From assembly GCA_032160545.1 (NCBI GenBank), contig JAVHVN010000050.1:1-35891 (forward strand): DNA of 35,891 nt, written 5' to 3'. Each line of letters starts with the position of its first letter. Positions within the stretch are counted from its first letter, which is position 1. This DNA is from DATGFB01 sp032160545 (lineage in GTDB: Bacteria > Actinomycetota > Actinomycetes > Mycobacteriales > Jatrophihabitantaceae). This document shows positions 1 to 8,457 of the stretch, piece by piece. The notes beneath the pieces were generated by a model. It worked only from the letters and a program-made list of their open reading frames with translations. It was not told the origin of the DNA and did no database searches. The position numbers were made by a program, and so were the translations under genes.

Positions 1-308
1 GGTTCACCATCACCTTCTTCATGGGTCTGGCGTTCGTGCTCGGGCAGGCGAACGAGTACCGCATGCAGGTGCACGACGGCAACACCATCTCGGCCACCGG
101 CTACGGCTCGGTCTTCTACCTGACCACGGGCTTCCACGGCCTGCACGTCATCGGCGGCCTGATCGCCTTCCTGCTCTTCCTCGCCCGCACCGCGCTCGGC
201 AAGTTCACGCCGGCGCAGGCCACCGCCGCGATCGTGGTGTCGTACTACTGGCACTTCGTCGACATCGTGTGGATCGGACTGTTCGCGACGATCTACCTCA
301 TCCGATGA
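1..308 (+). CDS. ctaE: Cytochrome c oxidase subunit III, C-terminal part (5' end outside window)
   Basis: This is the last ~102 residues of the aa3 oxidase subunit III, a membrane subunit of the terminal oxidase. The reading frame is open from the first base (frame 3), so the true start lies upstream; the internal Met at 21 is not a start. The fragment contains the end of one helix, a loop, a helix with the TTGFHGLHVIGG signature, and a final helix with YYWHFVDIVWIGLF, both typical of the COX3 family. It ends 52 bp before qcrC, the usual actinobacterial order ctaE-qcrC-qcrA-qcrB, so it is probably part of that operon. Family identity is very secure; only the N-terminus is missing. Confidence 0.95.
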   Translation, partial: FTITFFMGLAFVLGQANEYRMQVHDGNTISATGYGSVFYLTTGFHGLHVIGGLIAFLLFLARTALGKFTPAQATAAIVVSYYWHFVDIVWIGLFATIYLIR

Positions 309-360
309 GTAGCCGCCGACCAGCCCGCATCGCCACACGGTTGAACCGGAAGGGACGTTC

Positions 361-1260
361 GTGAAGGAAGACTTCGACACGGGCGCGATCGAGGCCGAGC
401 TCGGCTTCGATCCCGCGGTGCCGGTCACCGGCGCCGAGACCCCGCGCGGCTCACGCGTGACCACCGTGCGCCGCGTTCGTCCCCGTACCCGTCGCTCGCG
501 CCTGCGCCGCGCGTTCGGGACGGCCGCGGTCCTGCTCATCGCGCTGCTCGGCATGGGTGGCGCCTACGCCGCGTTCGCGTCGAGCTCCGGTGCGTCCGAC
601 ACAACCACCAGCGCGCAGGACATCGCTGCGGGCCGGCAGCTCTTCGAGCTGAGCTGCATCACCTGCCACGGCGCCAACCTGCAGGGCGTCAAGGACCGCG
701 GCGTCTCGCTGATCGGCGTCGGCAGCTCGGCCGTGTATTTCCAGGTCAGCACCGGGCGCATGCCGCTGGCCGGCCAGGGCGCCGAGGCAGTACGCAAGCC
801 GGCCAAGTTCACCGAGCAGGAGACCAACCAGCTGGCCGCCTACGTCCAGTCCATCGGCGGCGGGCCGCAGCTGCCCTCCGGATCGCTGCAACACGGCGAC
901 ATCGCCGCCGGCGGCGAGCTGTTCCGGCTCAACTGCGCCTCGTGCCACGGTGTGACCGGCCGGGGCGCGCCGCTGTCCGCAGGCAAGAACGTGCCTTCGC
1001 TGAACAACGCGAACGACAAGCAGATCTACACGGCGATGCAGACCGGCCCCGAGAACATGCCGATCTTCTCCGACAACGAGATCACGCCCGCGCAGAAGCA
1101 GGAGATCATCGCCTACGTCCAGACGCTCAAGGCGTCCAAGGACCCGGGCGGCCACGGCATCGGGCGAATCGGCCCGGTGTCCGAGGCCATCGTCATCTGG
1201 GTCGCCGGGGTCGGCGCACTGATGGCCGTCATTCTCTGGATCGGGGTGAAGTCCGAATGA
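361..1260 (+). CDS. qcrC: Di-haem cytochrome c subunit of the bc1 complex
   Basis: This 299-aa protein carries electrons from the Rieske/cytochrome b part of complex III directly to the aa3 oxidase, replacing a soluble cytochrome c. Two class I c-haem sites are visible: CITCH at residues 99-103 and CASCH at 192-196, each followed by a likely axial Met (GRMPLAG and ENMPIF). A membrane segment lies at about 51-72 after an Arg-rich cytoplasmic stretch, and a second at about 274-295, so the haem domains face outside. The start is GTG, with GGAAGGGA about 5 nt upstream. The stop overlaps the qcrA start (ATGA). Length and di-haem layout are normal for Actinobacteria. Confidence 0.97.
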   Translation: MKEDFDTGAIEAELGFDPAVPVTGAETPRGSRVTTVRRVRPRTRRSRLRRAFGTAAVLLIALLGMGGAYAAFASSSGASDTTTSAQDIAAGRQLFELSCITCHGANLQGVKDRGVSLIGVGSSAVYFQVSTGRMPLAGQGAEAVRKPAKFTEQETNQLAAYVQSIGGGPQLPSGSLQHGDIAAGGELFRLNCASCHGVTGRGAPLSAGKNVPSLNNANDKQIYTAMQTGPENMPIFSDNEITPAQKQEIIAYVQTLKASKDPGGHGIGRIGPVSEAIVIWVAGVGALMAVILWIGVKSE

Positions 1261-2378
1261 GCGCGACGCCCAGCAGCCCGCACGGCAAGGGGCCGTCTCC
1301 GGACGAGCTGCGGGAGATGTCGACCGAAGAGGCCATGCTGGCGGGCTCCGAGGCCGACGACGTCCACATCGTCCACCGGCGCGACCGCTTCCCGATCCGC
1401 GGTACCAGGGCCGAGAAGCGCGCCGAGCGCGGCGTCTCGATGGCGTTCCTGATCGCCGCGCTGGCCGGTGTCGGGTTCATCGTGGCGTTTGTCGCGCTGC
1501 CGTACCAGTGGCACCTGCCGGGCACGTCGCAGAGCTTCCGGTTCTATACGCCGGCGCTCGGCAGCCTGCTCGCCGTGATGCTCGTGTTTATGGGCGTCGG
1601 GCTGGTGCTGTGGGCCAAGTGGCTCATGCCCGAGGAAGAGGTCATCCAGGACCGCCACGGCGAACCGTCCTCCGAGGAGGACGTCCTCATGACGCAGGCG
1701 ACCCTGTCCCAGGGTCTGGCCGACACCGGGCTGCCGCGCCGCTCGATGCTGCTGCGCACGCTCGGCCTCGCGGGCGGCGCGTTCGCGACCGTCCCGCTCG
1801 TGGCGCTGGTCGGCGCCATGATCAAGAAGCCAGGCAAGCAACTCGACCACACCATGTTCGCGAACAACCCGCAGCTCTTCCCACCGACCGGCCGCGTGCC
1901 GCTCGTCTACGACGACTGGCGCCGCGTCAGCCCGGACGACCTGCTCCCGGGCGGTATCGCAACGGTCTTCCCCGGCGTGCGCCAGCTCGGCCCCGACGGC
2001 AAGAGCGGCGTCGACTCCGCGAGCTCGCCGACCCTCGTCATCCGGCTGCGCCCCGGGCAGCAGATCAAGGCGCGCAAGGGCCAGGCCGGCTTCGGCTGGC
2101 CCAAGCAGAACCCCGAGTACGTCGCCTTCTCCAAGATCTGCACCCACGCGGGCTGCCCGGCCTCGCTGTACGAGCAGCAGACCACCCGCCTGCTGTGCCC
2201 GTGCCATCAGTCGCAGTTCGAGGTCCTCGAGGACGCCAAGCCGGTGTTCGGCCCCGCCACCCGCAGCCTGCCCAAGCTGCCGCTCGACGTCGAGACCGGC
2301 TCGGACGGCCGCCTGTACTTCGTGGCCGTCAGTGACTACCCGGAGCCGATCGGCCCGGGATTCTGGGAGCGGTCGTGA
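1257..2378 (+). CDS. qcrA: Rieske [2Fe-2S] subunit of the bc1 complex
   Basis: This is the 373-aa Rieske iron-sulfur protein, which takes electrons from menaquinol at the Qo site and passes them to QcrC. The cluster motifs are CTHAGC (residues 295-300) and CPCHQ (314-318). Three membrane segments are seen (about 61-82, 99-121, 163-188); the last follows a twin-arginine sequence (RR at 161-162), as in actinobacterial QcrA, where the final helix is Tat-inserted. The reading frame is open further upstream, but the ATG at 1257, which overlaps the qcrC stop by 4 nt, is the start that fits the family. It is translated together with qcrC and followed 43 nt later by qcrB. Confidence 0.96.
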   Translation: MSATPSSPHGKGPSPDELREMSTEEAMLAGSEADDVHIVHRRDRFPIRGTRAEKRAERGVSMAFLIAALAGVGFIVAFVALPYQWHLPGTSQSFRFYTPALGSLLAVMLVFMGVGLVLWAKWLMPEEEVIQDRHGEPSSEEDVLMTQATLSQGLADTGLPRRSMLLRTLGLAGGAFATVPLVALVGAMIKKPGKQLDHTMFANNPQLFPPTGRVPLVYDDWRRVSPDDLLPGGIATVFPGVRQLGPDGKSGVDSASSPTLVIRLRPGQQIKARKGQAGFGWPKQNPEYVAFSKICTHAGCPASLYEQQTTRLLCPCHQSQFEVLEDAKPVFGPATRSLPKLPLDVETGSDGRLYFVAVSDYPEPIGPGFWERS

Positions 2379-2421
2379 CCGCGCCCGGCGCCCTGTCGCC
2401 GTCCACCTGCGGGGGTCCGAA

Positions 2422-4047
2422 ATGACAGCCAGCCAGCGCCGCTCCGGTGGTCCGCGTACACCTCAGGGCAAGGCCGCGAAATGGGTCGACGAGCGGCTCA
2501 ACATCGCGGGACCGATCCGCAAGCAGCTGAACAAGGTCTTCCCAGACCACTGGACGTTCATGATGGGCGAGATCGCGCTCTACTCGTTCATCGTGCTGCT
2601 GCTCACCGGCACGTACCTCACGTTCTTCTTCGACCCTTCGATGGCCGAGACCACCTACAGCGGGCGCTACGTCCCGATGCAGGGCGTCACCATGTCGAGG
2701 GCTTACGAGTCGACGCTCAACATCAGCTTCGACGTCCGCGGCGGTCTGGTCATCCGCCAGATCCACCACTGGGCCGCGCTCCTGTTCCTCGCCGCGATGC
2801 TCATCCACATGTTCCGGGTGTTCTTCACCGGAGCGTTCCGCAAGCCGCGGGAGCTCAACTGGCTCATCGGTCTCAGCCTCATCGGCCTGTCCATCATCGA
2901 AGGCTTCGCGGGGTACTCGCTTCCCGACGACCTGCTCTCCGGCACGGGGTTGCGCATCGCCGACGCGATCATGCTGTCGATCCCGGTCATCGGCACGTGG
3001 GTGTCGTTCCTCGTCTTCGGTGGGCAGTTCCCCGGAGATCTGATCATCGGGCGGTTCTACATCGTCCACGTGTTGCTCATACCGGCGATCCTCGCCGCGT
3101 TGATCGGCACGCACCTCGCGCTGATCGTGCGGCAAAAACACACCGAGTTCCCAGCACCCGGACGCACCGAAGCGACGGTCACCGGCGAGCGCGTCTTCCC
3201 GACGTACGCCGCGAAGGCCGGCGGCTTCTTCTTCATCGTGTTCGGGGTGCTCTCGGCGCTCGGCGGTCTCGCGCAGATCAACCCGGTGTGGCTGTTCGGC
3301 CCGTACAAGCCGTCCCAGGTGTCGGCCGGCTCGCAGCCGGACTATTACATGATGTTCCTCGACGGATCGACCCGTCTGTTCCCGTCATGGGAGATCAGGC
3401 TATGGGGCCATACGCTGCCTGCCTTGTTCTGGCCGACCGTAGTGCTACCCGGCATCCTCTTCACGCTGGCCGGCGCGTATCCGTTCATCGAGGCGAAGAT
3501 CACCGGCGACCGGGCGCACCACAACCTGCTGCAGCGACCGCGTGACGTTCCGGTGCGTACGTCGCTCGGCGCCATGGCGATCACGTTCTACATCGTGCTC
3601 ACGCTGTCCGGAGCGAACGACCTCATCGCCAAGGCGTTCGACATCTCGCTCAACGCCATGACATGGGGTGGACGCATCCTGCTGCTCGCGCTGCCGCCAC
3701 TGGCCTACCTCGTGGCCTACCGCATCTGCCTCGGCCTGCAACGCCATGACCGCGAGGTTCTCGAGCACGGCGTCGAGACCGGCATCATCAAGGTGCTGCC
3801 CAGCGGCGAGTTCATCGAGGTGCACCAGCCGCTCGGCCCGGTCGACGAGCACGGGCACGTCCAGCTCGAGTACGCCGCGTTCCCGGTTCCGAAGCGCATG
3901 AACCAGCTCGGCGCGGCGTCGCCGTTGAAGCAGCTGCGCGGCTTCTTCGTCCCGATCAAGGAGAAGCCCGAGATCCAGGCTCAGCTCGACGAGCTCGAGG
4001 CTGCCGGCGCCGACCAGCACGACAGCGAGCACACACTCACCGACTGA
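2422..4047 (+). CDS. qcrB: Cytochrome b subunit of the bc1 complex
   Basis: This 541-aa membrane protein holds both b haems and the quinone sites. Likely haem ligands are His115/His129 in one helix and His216/His231 in another. The Qo motif reads PDYY (306-309), in place of the PEWY of mitochondria. The C-terminal extension of more than 100 residues after the last helix is normal for actinobacterial QcrB, the target of Q203-type inhibitors. ATG at 2422 was chosen because it gives the family length and follows a GGGGG stretch; the frame is open further upstream inside qcrA. It is the last gene of the operon and is followed by a hairpin at 4056. Confidence 0.96.
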   Translation: MTASQRRSGGPRTPQGKAAKWVDERLNIAGPIRKQLNKVFPDHWTFMMGEIALYSFIVLLLTGTYLTFFFDPSMAETTYSGRYVPMQGVTMSRAYESTLNISFDVRGGLVIRQIHHWAALLFLAAMLIHMFRVFFTGAFRKPRELNWLIGLSLIGLSIIEGFAGYSLPDDLLSGTGLRIADAIMLSIPVIGTWVSFLVFGGQFPGDLIIGRFYIVHVLLIPAILAALIGTHLALIVRQKHTEFPAPGRTEATVTGERVFPTYAAKAGGFFFIVFGVLSALGGLAQINPVWLFGPYKPSQVSAGSQPDYYMMFLDGSTRLFPSWEIRLWGHTLPALFWPTVVLPGILFTLAGAYPFIEAKITGDRAHHNLLQRPRDVPVRTSLGAMAITFYIVLTLSGANDLIAKAFDISLNAMTWGGRILLLALPPLAYLVAYRICLGLQRHDREVLEHGVETGIIKVLPSGEFIEVHQPLGPVDEHGHVQLEYAAFPVPKRMNQLGAASPLKQLRGFFVPIKEKPEIQAQLDELEAAGADQHDSEHTLTD

Positions 4048-4055
4048 TCGTGGAG

Positions 4056-4081
4056 GCGGCCGGCTACGCACGTCCGGCCGC
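4056..4081 (+). terminator. Hairpin terminator after qcrB
   Basis: A perfect 8-bp GC stem (GCGGCCGG / CCGGCCGC) with a 10-nt loop sits 9 nt after the qcrB stop. No U-tract follows, as is common in high-GC Actinobacteria. It lies in the 102-bp gap between two convergent genes, so it may also stop transcription from the minus-strand SDR operon. Confidence 0.55.
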
Positions 4082-4149
4082 GAAGAAGCAGTCTCGGGTG
4101 CAGTTCACATCCGGGGACACCCCGGCCACGGTAGGAGCGCGCGGATCGG

Positions 4150-4926
4150 TCAGAGCGGCGTGACGTACGCGCCGCTGATGCCGCCGTCGACGAGGAAGGT
4201 CGATCCGGTGATGAACGAGGCATCGTCACTGGCCAGGAACGCGACTGCGGCGGCGATCTCGTCCGCCTCGGCGAAGCGACCCATCGGGACGTGCACGAGC
4301 CGCCGCGCCGCGCGCTCGGGGTCCTTCGCGAACAGCTCGCGCAGCAGCGGCGTGTTGACCGGCCCCGGGCACAGCGCGTTGACCCGGATGCCCTCGCGTG
4401 CGAACTGCACCCCGAGCTCGCGGCTCATCGCCAGCACGCCCCCCTTGCTGGCGGTGTACGAGATCTGCGAGGTCGCTGAGCCCATGACTGCCACGAACGA
4501 GGCGGTGTTGATGATCGAGCCGCCGCCTCCGGCGCGCATGTGCTCGATGGCGTACTTGCTGCACAGGTAGACCGACGTGAGGTTGACCTCCTGCACCCGG
4601 CGCCACGCGTCGATGCCGGTGGTGAGGATCGAGTCGTCGTCCGGCGGCGAGATGCCGGCGTTGTTGAACGCGATGTGCACGCCGCCGTGCTCGTCCGCCG
4701 CGTGCTGGAACAGTGCGCGCACCTCGTCCTCGGAGGTGACGTCGGTACGGACGAAGCTTCCACCCGCCTCCTTGGCGGCCGCCTCGCCCGCATCGGTGTC
4801 GATGTCGGCGCACACGACGGTCGCACCTTCGGCGGCGAAGCGCCGTGCCGTGGCGCGCCCGATGCCGCCGCCCGCGCCGGTGACGACAGCGACCTTGCTC
4901 GCAAGGCGCCCGGGAAGTGCGGTCAT
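4150..4926 (-). CDS. Short-chain dehydrogenase/reductase (probable alcohol oxidation step)
   Basis: This is a 258-aa classical SDR. It has the TGAGGGIG cofactor loop (16-23), Asp41 at the end of the second strand (favouring NAD over NADP), NNAG (88-91), Ser143, and the YTASK active site with Tyr157 and Lys161. No membrane segment or extra domain is present. The start ATG overlaps the stop of the aldehyde dehydrogenase by 4 nt and is preceded by AAGGAG, so it is the last gene of the minus-strand operon. Next to an aldehyde dehydrogenase and a gamma-glutamyl ligase, an alcohol-to-aldehyde role on a glutamylated amino alcohol is plausible; that substrate is inferred. Annotation as a 3-oxoacyl-ACP reductase would be a generic family label. 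Confidence 0.9.
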   Translation of the reverse strand: MTALPGRLASKVAVVTGAGGGIGRATARRFAAEGATVVCADIDTDAGEAAAKEAGGSFVRTDVTSEDEVRALFQHAADEHGGVHIAFNNAGISPPDDDSILTTGIDAWRRVQEVNLTSVYLCSKYAIEHMRAGGGGSIINTASFVAVMGSATSQISYTASKGGVLAMSRELGVQFAREGIRVNALCPGPVNTPLLRELFAKDPERAARRLVHVPMGRFAEADEIAAAVAFLASDDASFITGSTFLVDGGISGAYVTPL

Positions 4927-6296
4927 GACGACTCCTTCGTCGAGATGAAGACGTTCTTGGTCTCGGTGAACGCGAACGGTGCGTCAGGACCGAGCTCGCG
5001 GCCGAGCCCAGACGATTTGAAGCCGCCGAACGGTGTCCAGTAGCGCACCGACGAGTTCGAATTGACCGACAGATTGCCCGCCTCGATGCCGCGACTGACC
5101 CGCAGCGCGCGCCCGACGTCGGTCGTCCAGATCGAACCCGACAGGCCGAAGTCACTGTCGTTCGCGAGGCCGATCGCGTCGGCCTCGTCCTCGAACGGGA
5201 CGACCGCGACGACCGGGCCGAAGATCTCCTCGTGCAGCACCCGATCGTCCCGGCGGCTCGGGATCAGGACGGTCGGCGGGAACCAGTAGCCCGGGCCGTC
5301 CGGGGCGCTGCCGCGGAACGCGACCTGCCGGTCGTCGGGGACGTACGCGGCGACCCGCTCACGCTGCTGGGCGCTGATCAGCGGCCCCATCTCGGCCGAC
5401 TCCTCGCCCGGATCCGTGACGACGACGTTGCGGACGGCCGACTCGAACAGCTCGAGGAACCGGTCGTACGCGCGGCGCTCGACGAGGATGCGCGAGCGGG
5501 CGCAGCAGTCCTGCCCGGCGTTGTCGAAGACGGCATACGGCGCCGCTGCGGCGGCCTGTTCGAGGTCGGCGTCGGCGAAGACCACGTTGGCGCTCTTGCC
5601 CCCGAGTTCCAGCGTCACCGGCTTGACCCGCTCGGCGCAGCCCGCCATGACCCGCCGGCCGACCTCGGTCGATCCGGTGAAGACGATCTTCGCGACGTCC
5701 GGATGCCGGACCAGACGCTCCCCCACGATGCTGCCCTTGCCGGGGACCACCTGCAGGACGTCCTCGGGCAGCCCTGCCTCGAGGGCCAGCTCGGCCAGGC
5801 GAATCGCCGTGAGCGGCGTCAGTTCGGCGGGCTTGAGCACCACCGTGTTCCCGGCCGCGAGCGCAGGGGCGAATGCCCACGAGGCGATCGGCATCGGGAA
5901 GTTCCAGGGCACGATGGCGCCGACTACCCCGAGCGGCTCGTGGAAGGTGACGTCGATGCCGTCGGCGACCGGTATCTGCTGGCCGATCAGCCGTTCGGGC
6001 GCACCGGAGTAGTAGGCGATGACGTCGCGGACGTTGCCCGCCTCCCACCGCGCGTTGCCGATGGTGTGCCCGGAGTTCTCGACCTCGAGCCGGGCGAGGT
6101 GCTCGCGGTCGGCATCGACGGCCTCGGCGAAGCGGCGCAACAGGCGGGCCCGGTCCCCCGGCGCCACTGCTCGCCAGACGGTGAAGGCCGCCCGGGAGCG
6201 CGCGACCGCCTCGTCGGTGGCCGCCTGGTCGGCGAGTTCCACGGTGGTGACGAACGCCTCGGTCGCCGGGTTGATCACGTCGTGCGTGGCCGTCAT
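4923..6296 (-). CDS. NAD-dependent aldehyde dehydrogenase (PuuC-like role)
   Basis: This 457-aa member of the aldehyde dehydrogenase superfamily oxidises an aldehyde to the acid. Seen in the sequence are the cofactor motif FTGSTEVG (206-213), the general base Glu230 in LELGGKSA, and the nucleophile Cys264 in GQDCCARSR. It is slightly shorter than the usual ~480 residues, mainly at the N-terminus. The start ATG is 9 nt after the ligase stop, and AGAGGA overlaps that stop as ribosome binding site. Placed between a gamma-glutamyl ligase and an SDR, it probably handles a gamma-glutamyl-amino-aldehyde, as PuuC does in putrescine breakdown. Family certain, substrate inferred. Confidence 0.92.
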   Translation of the reverse strand: MTATHDVINPATEAFVTTVELADQAATDEAVARSRAAFTVWRAVAPGDRARLLRRFAEAVDADREHLARLEVENSGHTIGNARWEAGNVRDVIAYYSGAPERLIGQQIPVADGIDVTFHEPLGVVGAIVPWNFPMPIASWAFAPALAAGNTVVLKPAELTPLTAIRLAELALEAGLPEDVLQVVPGKGSIVGERLVRHPDVAKIVFTGSTEVGRRVMAGCAERVKPVTLELGGKSANVVFADADLEQAAAAAPYAVFDNAGQDCCARSRILVERRAYDRFLELFESAVRNVVVTDPGEESAEMGPLISAQQRERVAAYVPDDRQVAFRGSAPDGPGYWFPPTVLIPSRRDDRVLHEEIFGPVVAVVPFEDEADAIGLANDSDFGLSGSIWTTDVGRALRVSRGIEAGNLSVNSNSSVRYWTPFGGFKSSGLGRELGPDAPFAFTETKNVFISTKESS

Positions 6297-6305
6297 GCAG
6301 ATCCT

Positions 6306-7664
6306 CTACAGCCGCTCGAAGTTTCGGACTCGTTCCCAGTCGGTGACCGCGGCGTCGAACGCCGCAACCTCGACCCGGGCCGCATTGGCGTAGTGCGCGA
6401 CCACCTCCTCGCCGAAGGCCGCCCGTGCGATCGCACTCTGCTCCCACAGCTGCGCTGCCTCGCGCAGGGTCGCGGGAACCCGCTCGGCATCGGCTACGTA
6501 GGCGTTGCCCTCGAACGGCTCGACGGCGGGGAGGTCGTTCTCGACGCCGTGCAGCCCAGCGGCGATCATCGCGGCGACCGCGAGGTAGGGGTTCACGTCT
6601 CCGCCGGGCACGCGATTCTCGAAGCGCAGGCTCGTGCCGTGCCCGACCGCACGGATGGCGCACGTGCGGTTGTCCAGCCCCCACTTCACCGCGGTCGGCG
6701 CGAAGGACCCGGCCTGGTAGCGCTTGTAGGAGTTGATGTTCGGCGCGAAGCACACGCTCAGCTCGCGCAGCGCGGCGAGCTGCCCCGCGACGAACTGTTC
6801 GAAGACCCGCGACGTGCCCTGCGGGCCGCTGCCCGCGAAGACGGGCTTGCCGTCAGGCGTGCGCAGGGACAGATGGATATGACAGCTGTTGCCCTCGCGC
6901 TCGTTGTACTTCGCCATGAACGTGAGCGAATGGCGCTGCTGCGCTGCGATCTCCTTGGCGCCGGTCTTGTAGACGGAGTGGTTGTCACAGGTCGTCAGCG
7001 CGTCGGCGTAGCGGAACGCGATCTCCTGCTGGCCGGGGTTGCACTCGCCCTTGGCCGACTCGACCTGCATGCCGGCGCCGCGCATGCCGAGCCGGATCGC
7101 GCGCAGTAGCGGCTCGACGCGGCTCGTGCCGAGTATCGAGTAGTCCACGTTGTACTGATTGACGGGCACCAGCCCGGTGTAGCGCCTGTTCCAGGCCTGT
7201 TCGTAGCTGTCCTCGAAGGCGATGAACTCGAGCTCGGTGCCGACGTGGGCGACCCAGCCTCGCTCGGAAAGTCGCTCGATCTGGCGCTGCAGGATCTGTC
7301 GCGGTGACTCGGCAACCGGCGTGCCGTCGAGCCACCGGACGTCGGCCAGCATCATCGCCGTGCCAGGTTGCCAGGGCAGTCGGCGCAGTGTGGCGACGTC
7401 GTGCGCCATGACGAAATCGCCGTAGCCACGTTCCCATGACGAGATCGCATAGCCGCCGACCGTGTTCATCTCGACGTCGACCGCCAGCAGGTAGTTGCAG
7501 CCCTCGGTCCCGTGCTCGAGGACGTCAGCCAGAAAGTGGTGTGCGTCGATCCGCTTGCCCTGCAGGCGTCCTTGCATGTCCACGATGGCCACGACCACGG
7601 TATCGATCTCGTCGGTGTCGACGGCCATTCGCAGCTCTTCCAAGCTCATCGGCGCACCGGGCAT
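6306..7664 (-). CDS. Glutamine-synthetase-like gamma-glutamyl-amine ligase (GlnA3/GlnA4/PuuA type)
   Basis: This 452-aa protein has the glutamine synthetase fold and probably joins glutamate to an amine using ATP. The N-terminal beta-grasp part carries the DMQGRLQGKR sequence (29-38) seen in the amine-ligase branch. Metal and substrate residues are present: Glu144 and Glu146 (TELEF), Glu202 and Glu207, His264 (HIHLSL), and the Arg-rich RFENRVPGGD stretch. The NRYTGLVPVNQY region and lack of the adenylylation tyrosine loop separate it from housekeeping GlnA. Streptomyces relatives make gamma-glutamyl-polyamines (GlnA3) or gamma-glutamylethanolamide (GlnA4). Neighbouring hydrolase and dehydrogenases support a catabolic role. 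The start follows GAAGAGG and lies just after a 9-codon leader ORF. Confidence 0.88.
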   Translation of the reverse strand: MPGAPMSLEELRMAVDTDEIDTVVVAIVDMQGRLQGKRIDAHHFLADVLEHGTEGCNYLLAVDVEMNTVGGYAISSWERGYGDFVMAHDVATLRRLPWQPGTAMMLADVRWLDGTPVAESPRQILQRQIERLSERGWVAHVGTELEFIAFEDSYEQAWNRRYTGLVPVNQYNVDYSILGTSRVEPLLRAIRLGMRGAGMQVESAKGECNPGQQEIAFRYADALTTCDNHSVYKTGAKEIAAQQRHSLTFMAKYNEREGNSCHIHLSLRTPDGKPVFAGSGPQGTSRVFEQFVAGQLAALRELSVCFAPNINSYKRYQAGSFAPTAVKWGLDNRTCAIRAVGHGTSLRFENRVPGGDVNPYLAVAAMIAAGLHGVENDLPAVEPFEGNAYVADAERVPATLREAAQLWEQSAIARAAFGEEVVAHYANAARVEVAAFDAAVTDWERVRNFERL

Positions 7665-7667
7665 TTG

Positions 7668-7697
7668 CTACCTCTTCCGCGAAGGTCTGCCGAACAT
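7668..7697 (-). CDS. Possible 9-codon leader peptide before the ligase gene
   Basis: A short frame, ATG to TAG, encodes MFGRPSRKR and is preceded by AGGAG with 5-nt spacing, a better ribosome site than that of the ligase itself. Its TAG is separated from the ligase ATG by one codon (CAA) in the same frame, and its last codons overlap the ligase Shine-Dalgarno. It could couple translation or act as a small regulatory leader. It could also be chance: the 61-bp gap after the regulator gene would be filled mostly by this and its ribosome site. Confidence 0.35.
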   Translation of the reverse strand: MFGRPSRKR

Positions 7698-7725
7698 ACC
7701 TTCTCCTCGTAGGTGGTCGGAAACG

Positions 7726-8457
7726 TCAGCCCAGGAGGCCACGCAACAGCGCCGCGGTTCCGTCGACGTGCTCTTCCATCTCGACCCGGGCCAGGTCGGG
7801 TTGGCCGGCGAGGATGGCATCGACTATCGCGGCGTGCTGCGCGTTCGAGTGGGCGATGTTCGCCGGCAGCACCGGGATCGCGCGCAACAGCTCGTCCAGC
7901 TTGAGCTGCACGTCCGCGACGACCGCGGTGACGGATGCGCTGCCGCCCAGCGCGGCGATCGCGAGGTGCAGCCGCGAATCGGCCAGCCGGCGGGCGTCCT
8001 TCTCGCACTCGGTCGCCTCGTCGAGATACCGGCGCAGGCTCGCACGGTCTGCTGCCGTGAGGGTGCGGGTCGCGGCGAGCGCCGCCGCACCGGGTTCGAC
8101 GACGCGACGCACGTCGAGCGCGTCGTCCATCGAATGCCGCCGGCTCGCACTCAGTGTGGCGGCCGAGCGCGGGGGCACCGTAACCGGCGAGACGACGAAG
8201 GTGCCTCCGCCGCGCCCTCGCCTCGACTCGACCAGGCTGGCATCGCGCAGCGCCTTGATGGCCTCCCGCAGCGTCACCCTGCTCACGCCGAACGTCTCAG
8301 CGAGCTCGCGCTCGGGCGGCAGCCGAGTGCCGTCGGCGAGGACACCGAGCTTGATGCTCTGGGCGAGACGCTCGACCGTCACCTCGAAGGCGTTGCGGAC
8401 CGGCACCGGGGCGAACACCGAGCGCTTCCACAGCGCCTCGACGTTACCGACGGACAT
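7726..8457 (-). CDS. GntR/FadR-family transcriptional regulator
   Basis: This ~243-aa regulator has an N-terminal winged helix-turn-helix (residues about 20-90; RLPPERELAETFGVSR then TLREAIKAL), followed by an all-helical FCD ligand domain (about 105-235) with scattered Asp/His residues typical of its metal or acid pocket (SRLHLAIAAL, NIAHSNAQHAAI, EMEEH). It lies inside the operon between the hydrolase and ligase genes, so it most likely senses an intermediate and controls this cluster. ATG at 8457 overlaps the hydrolase stop by one base (TGATG); a GTG at 8460, one codon earlier, is equally possible. The ligand cannot be named. Confidence 0.9.
   Translation of the reverse strand: MSVGNVEALWKRSVFAPVPVRNAFEVTVERLAQSIKLGVLADGTRLPPERELAETFGVSRVTLREAIKALRDASLVESRRGRGGGTFVVSPVTVPPRSAATLSASRRHSMDDALDVRRVVEPGAAALAATRTLTAADRASLRRYLDEATECEKDARRLADSRLHLAIAALGGSASVTAVVADVQLKLDELLRAIPVLPANIAHSNAQHAAIVDAILAGQPDLARVEMEEHVDGTAALLRGLLG

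Noticed and set aside
2332..2421. Earlier start for qcrB inside qcrA
   Set aside because: It would add 30 Arg-rich residues not seen in the family; ATG 2422 gives the expected N-terminus and length.
5232..7109. A 625-aa plus-strand open frame opposite the aldehyde dehydrogenase and ligase
   Set aside because: It is a shadow of two well-supported enzymes and shows no recognisable domain.
6306..7664. Housekeeping glutamine synthetase (glnA)
   Set aside because: The N-terminal DMQGRLQGKR type, missing adenylylation loop and catabolic neighbours place it with gamma-glutamyl-amine ligases.
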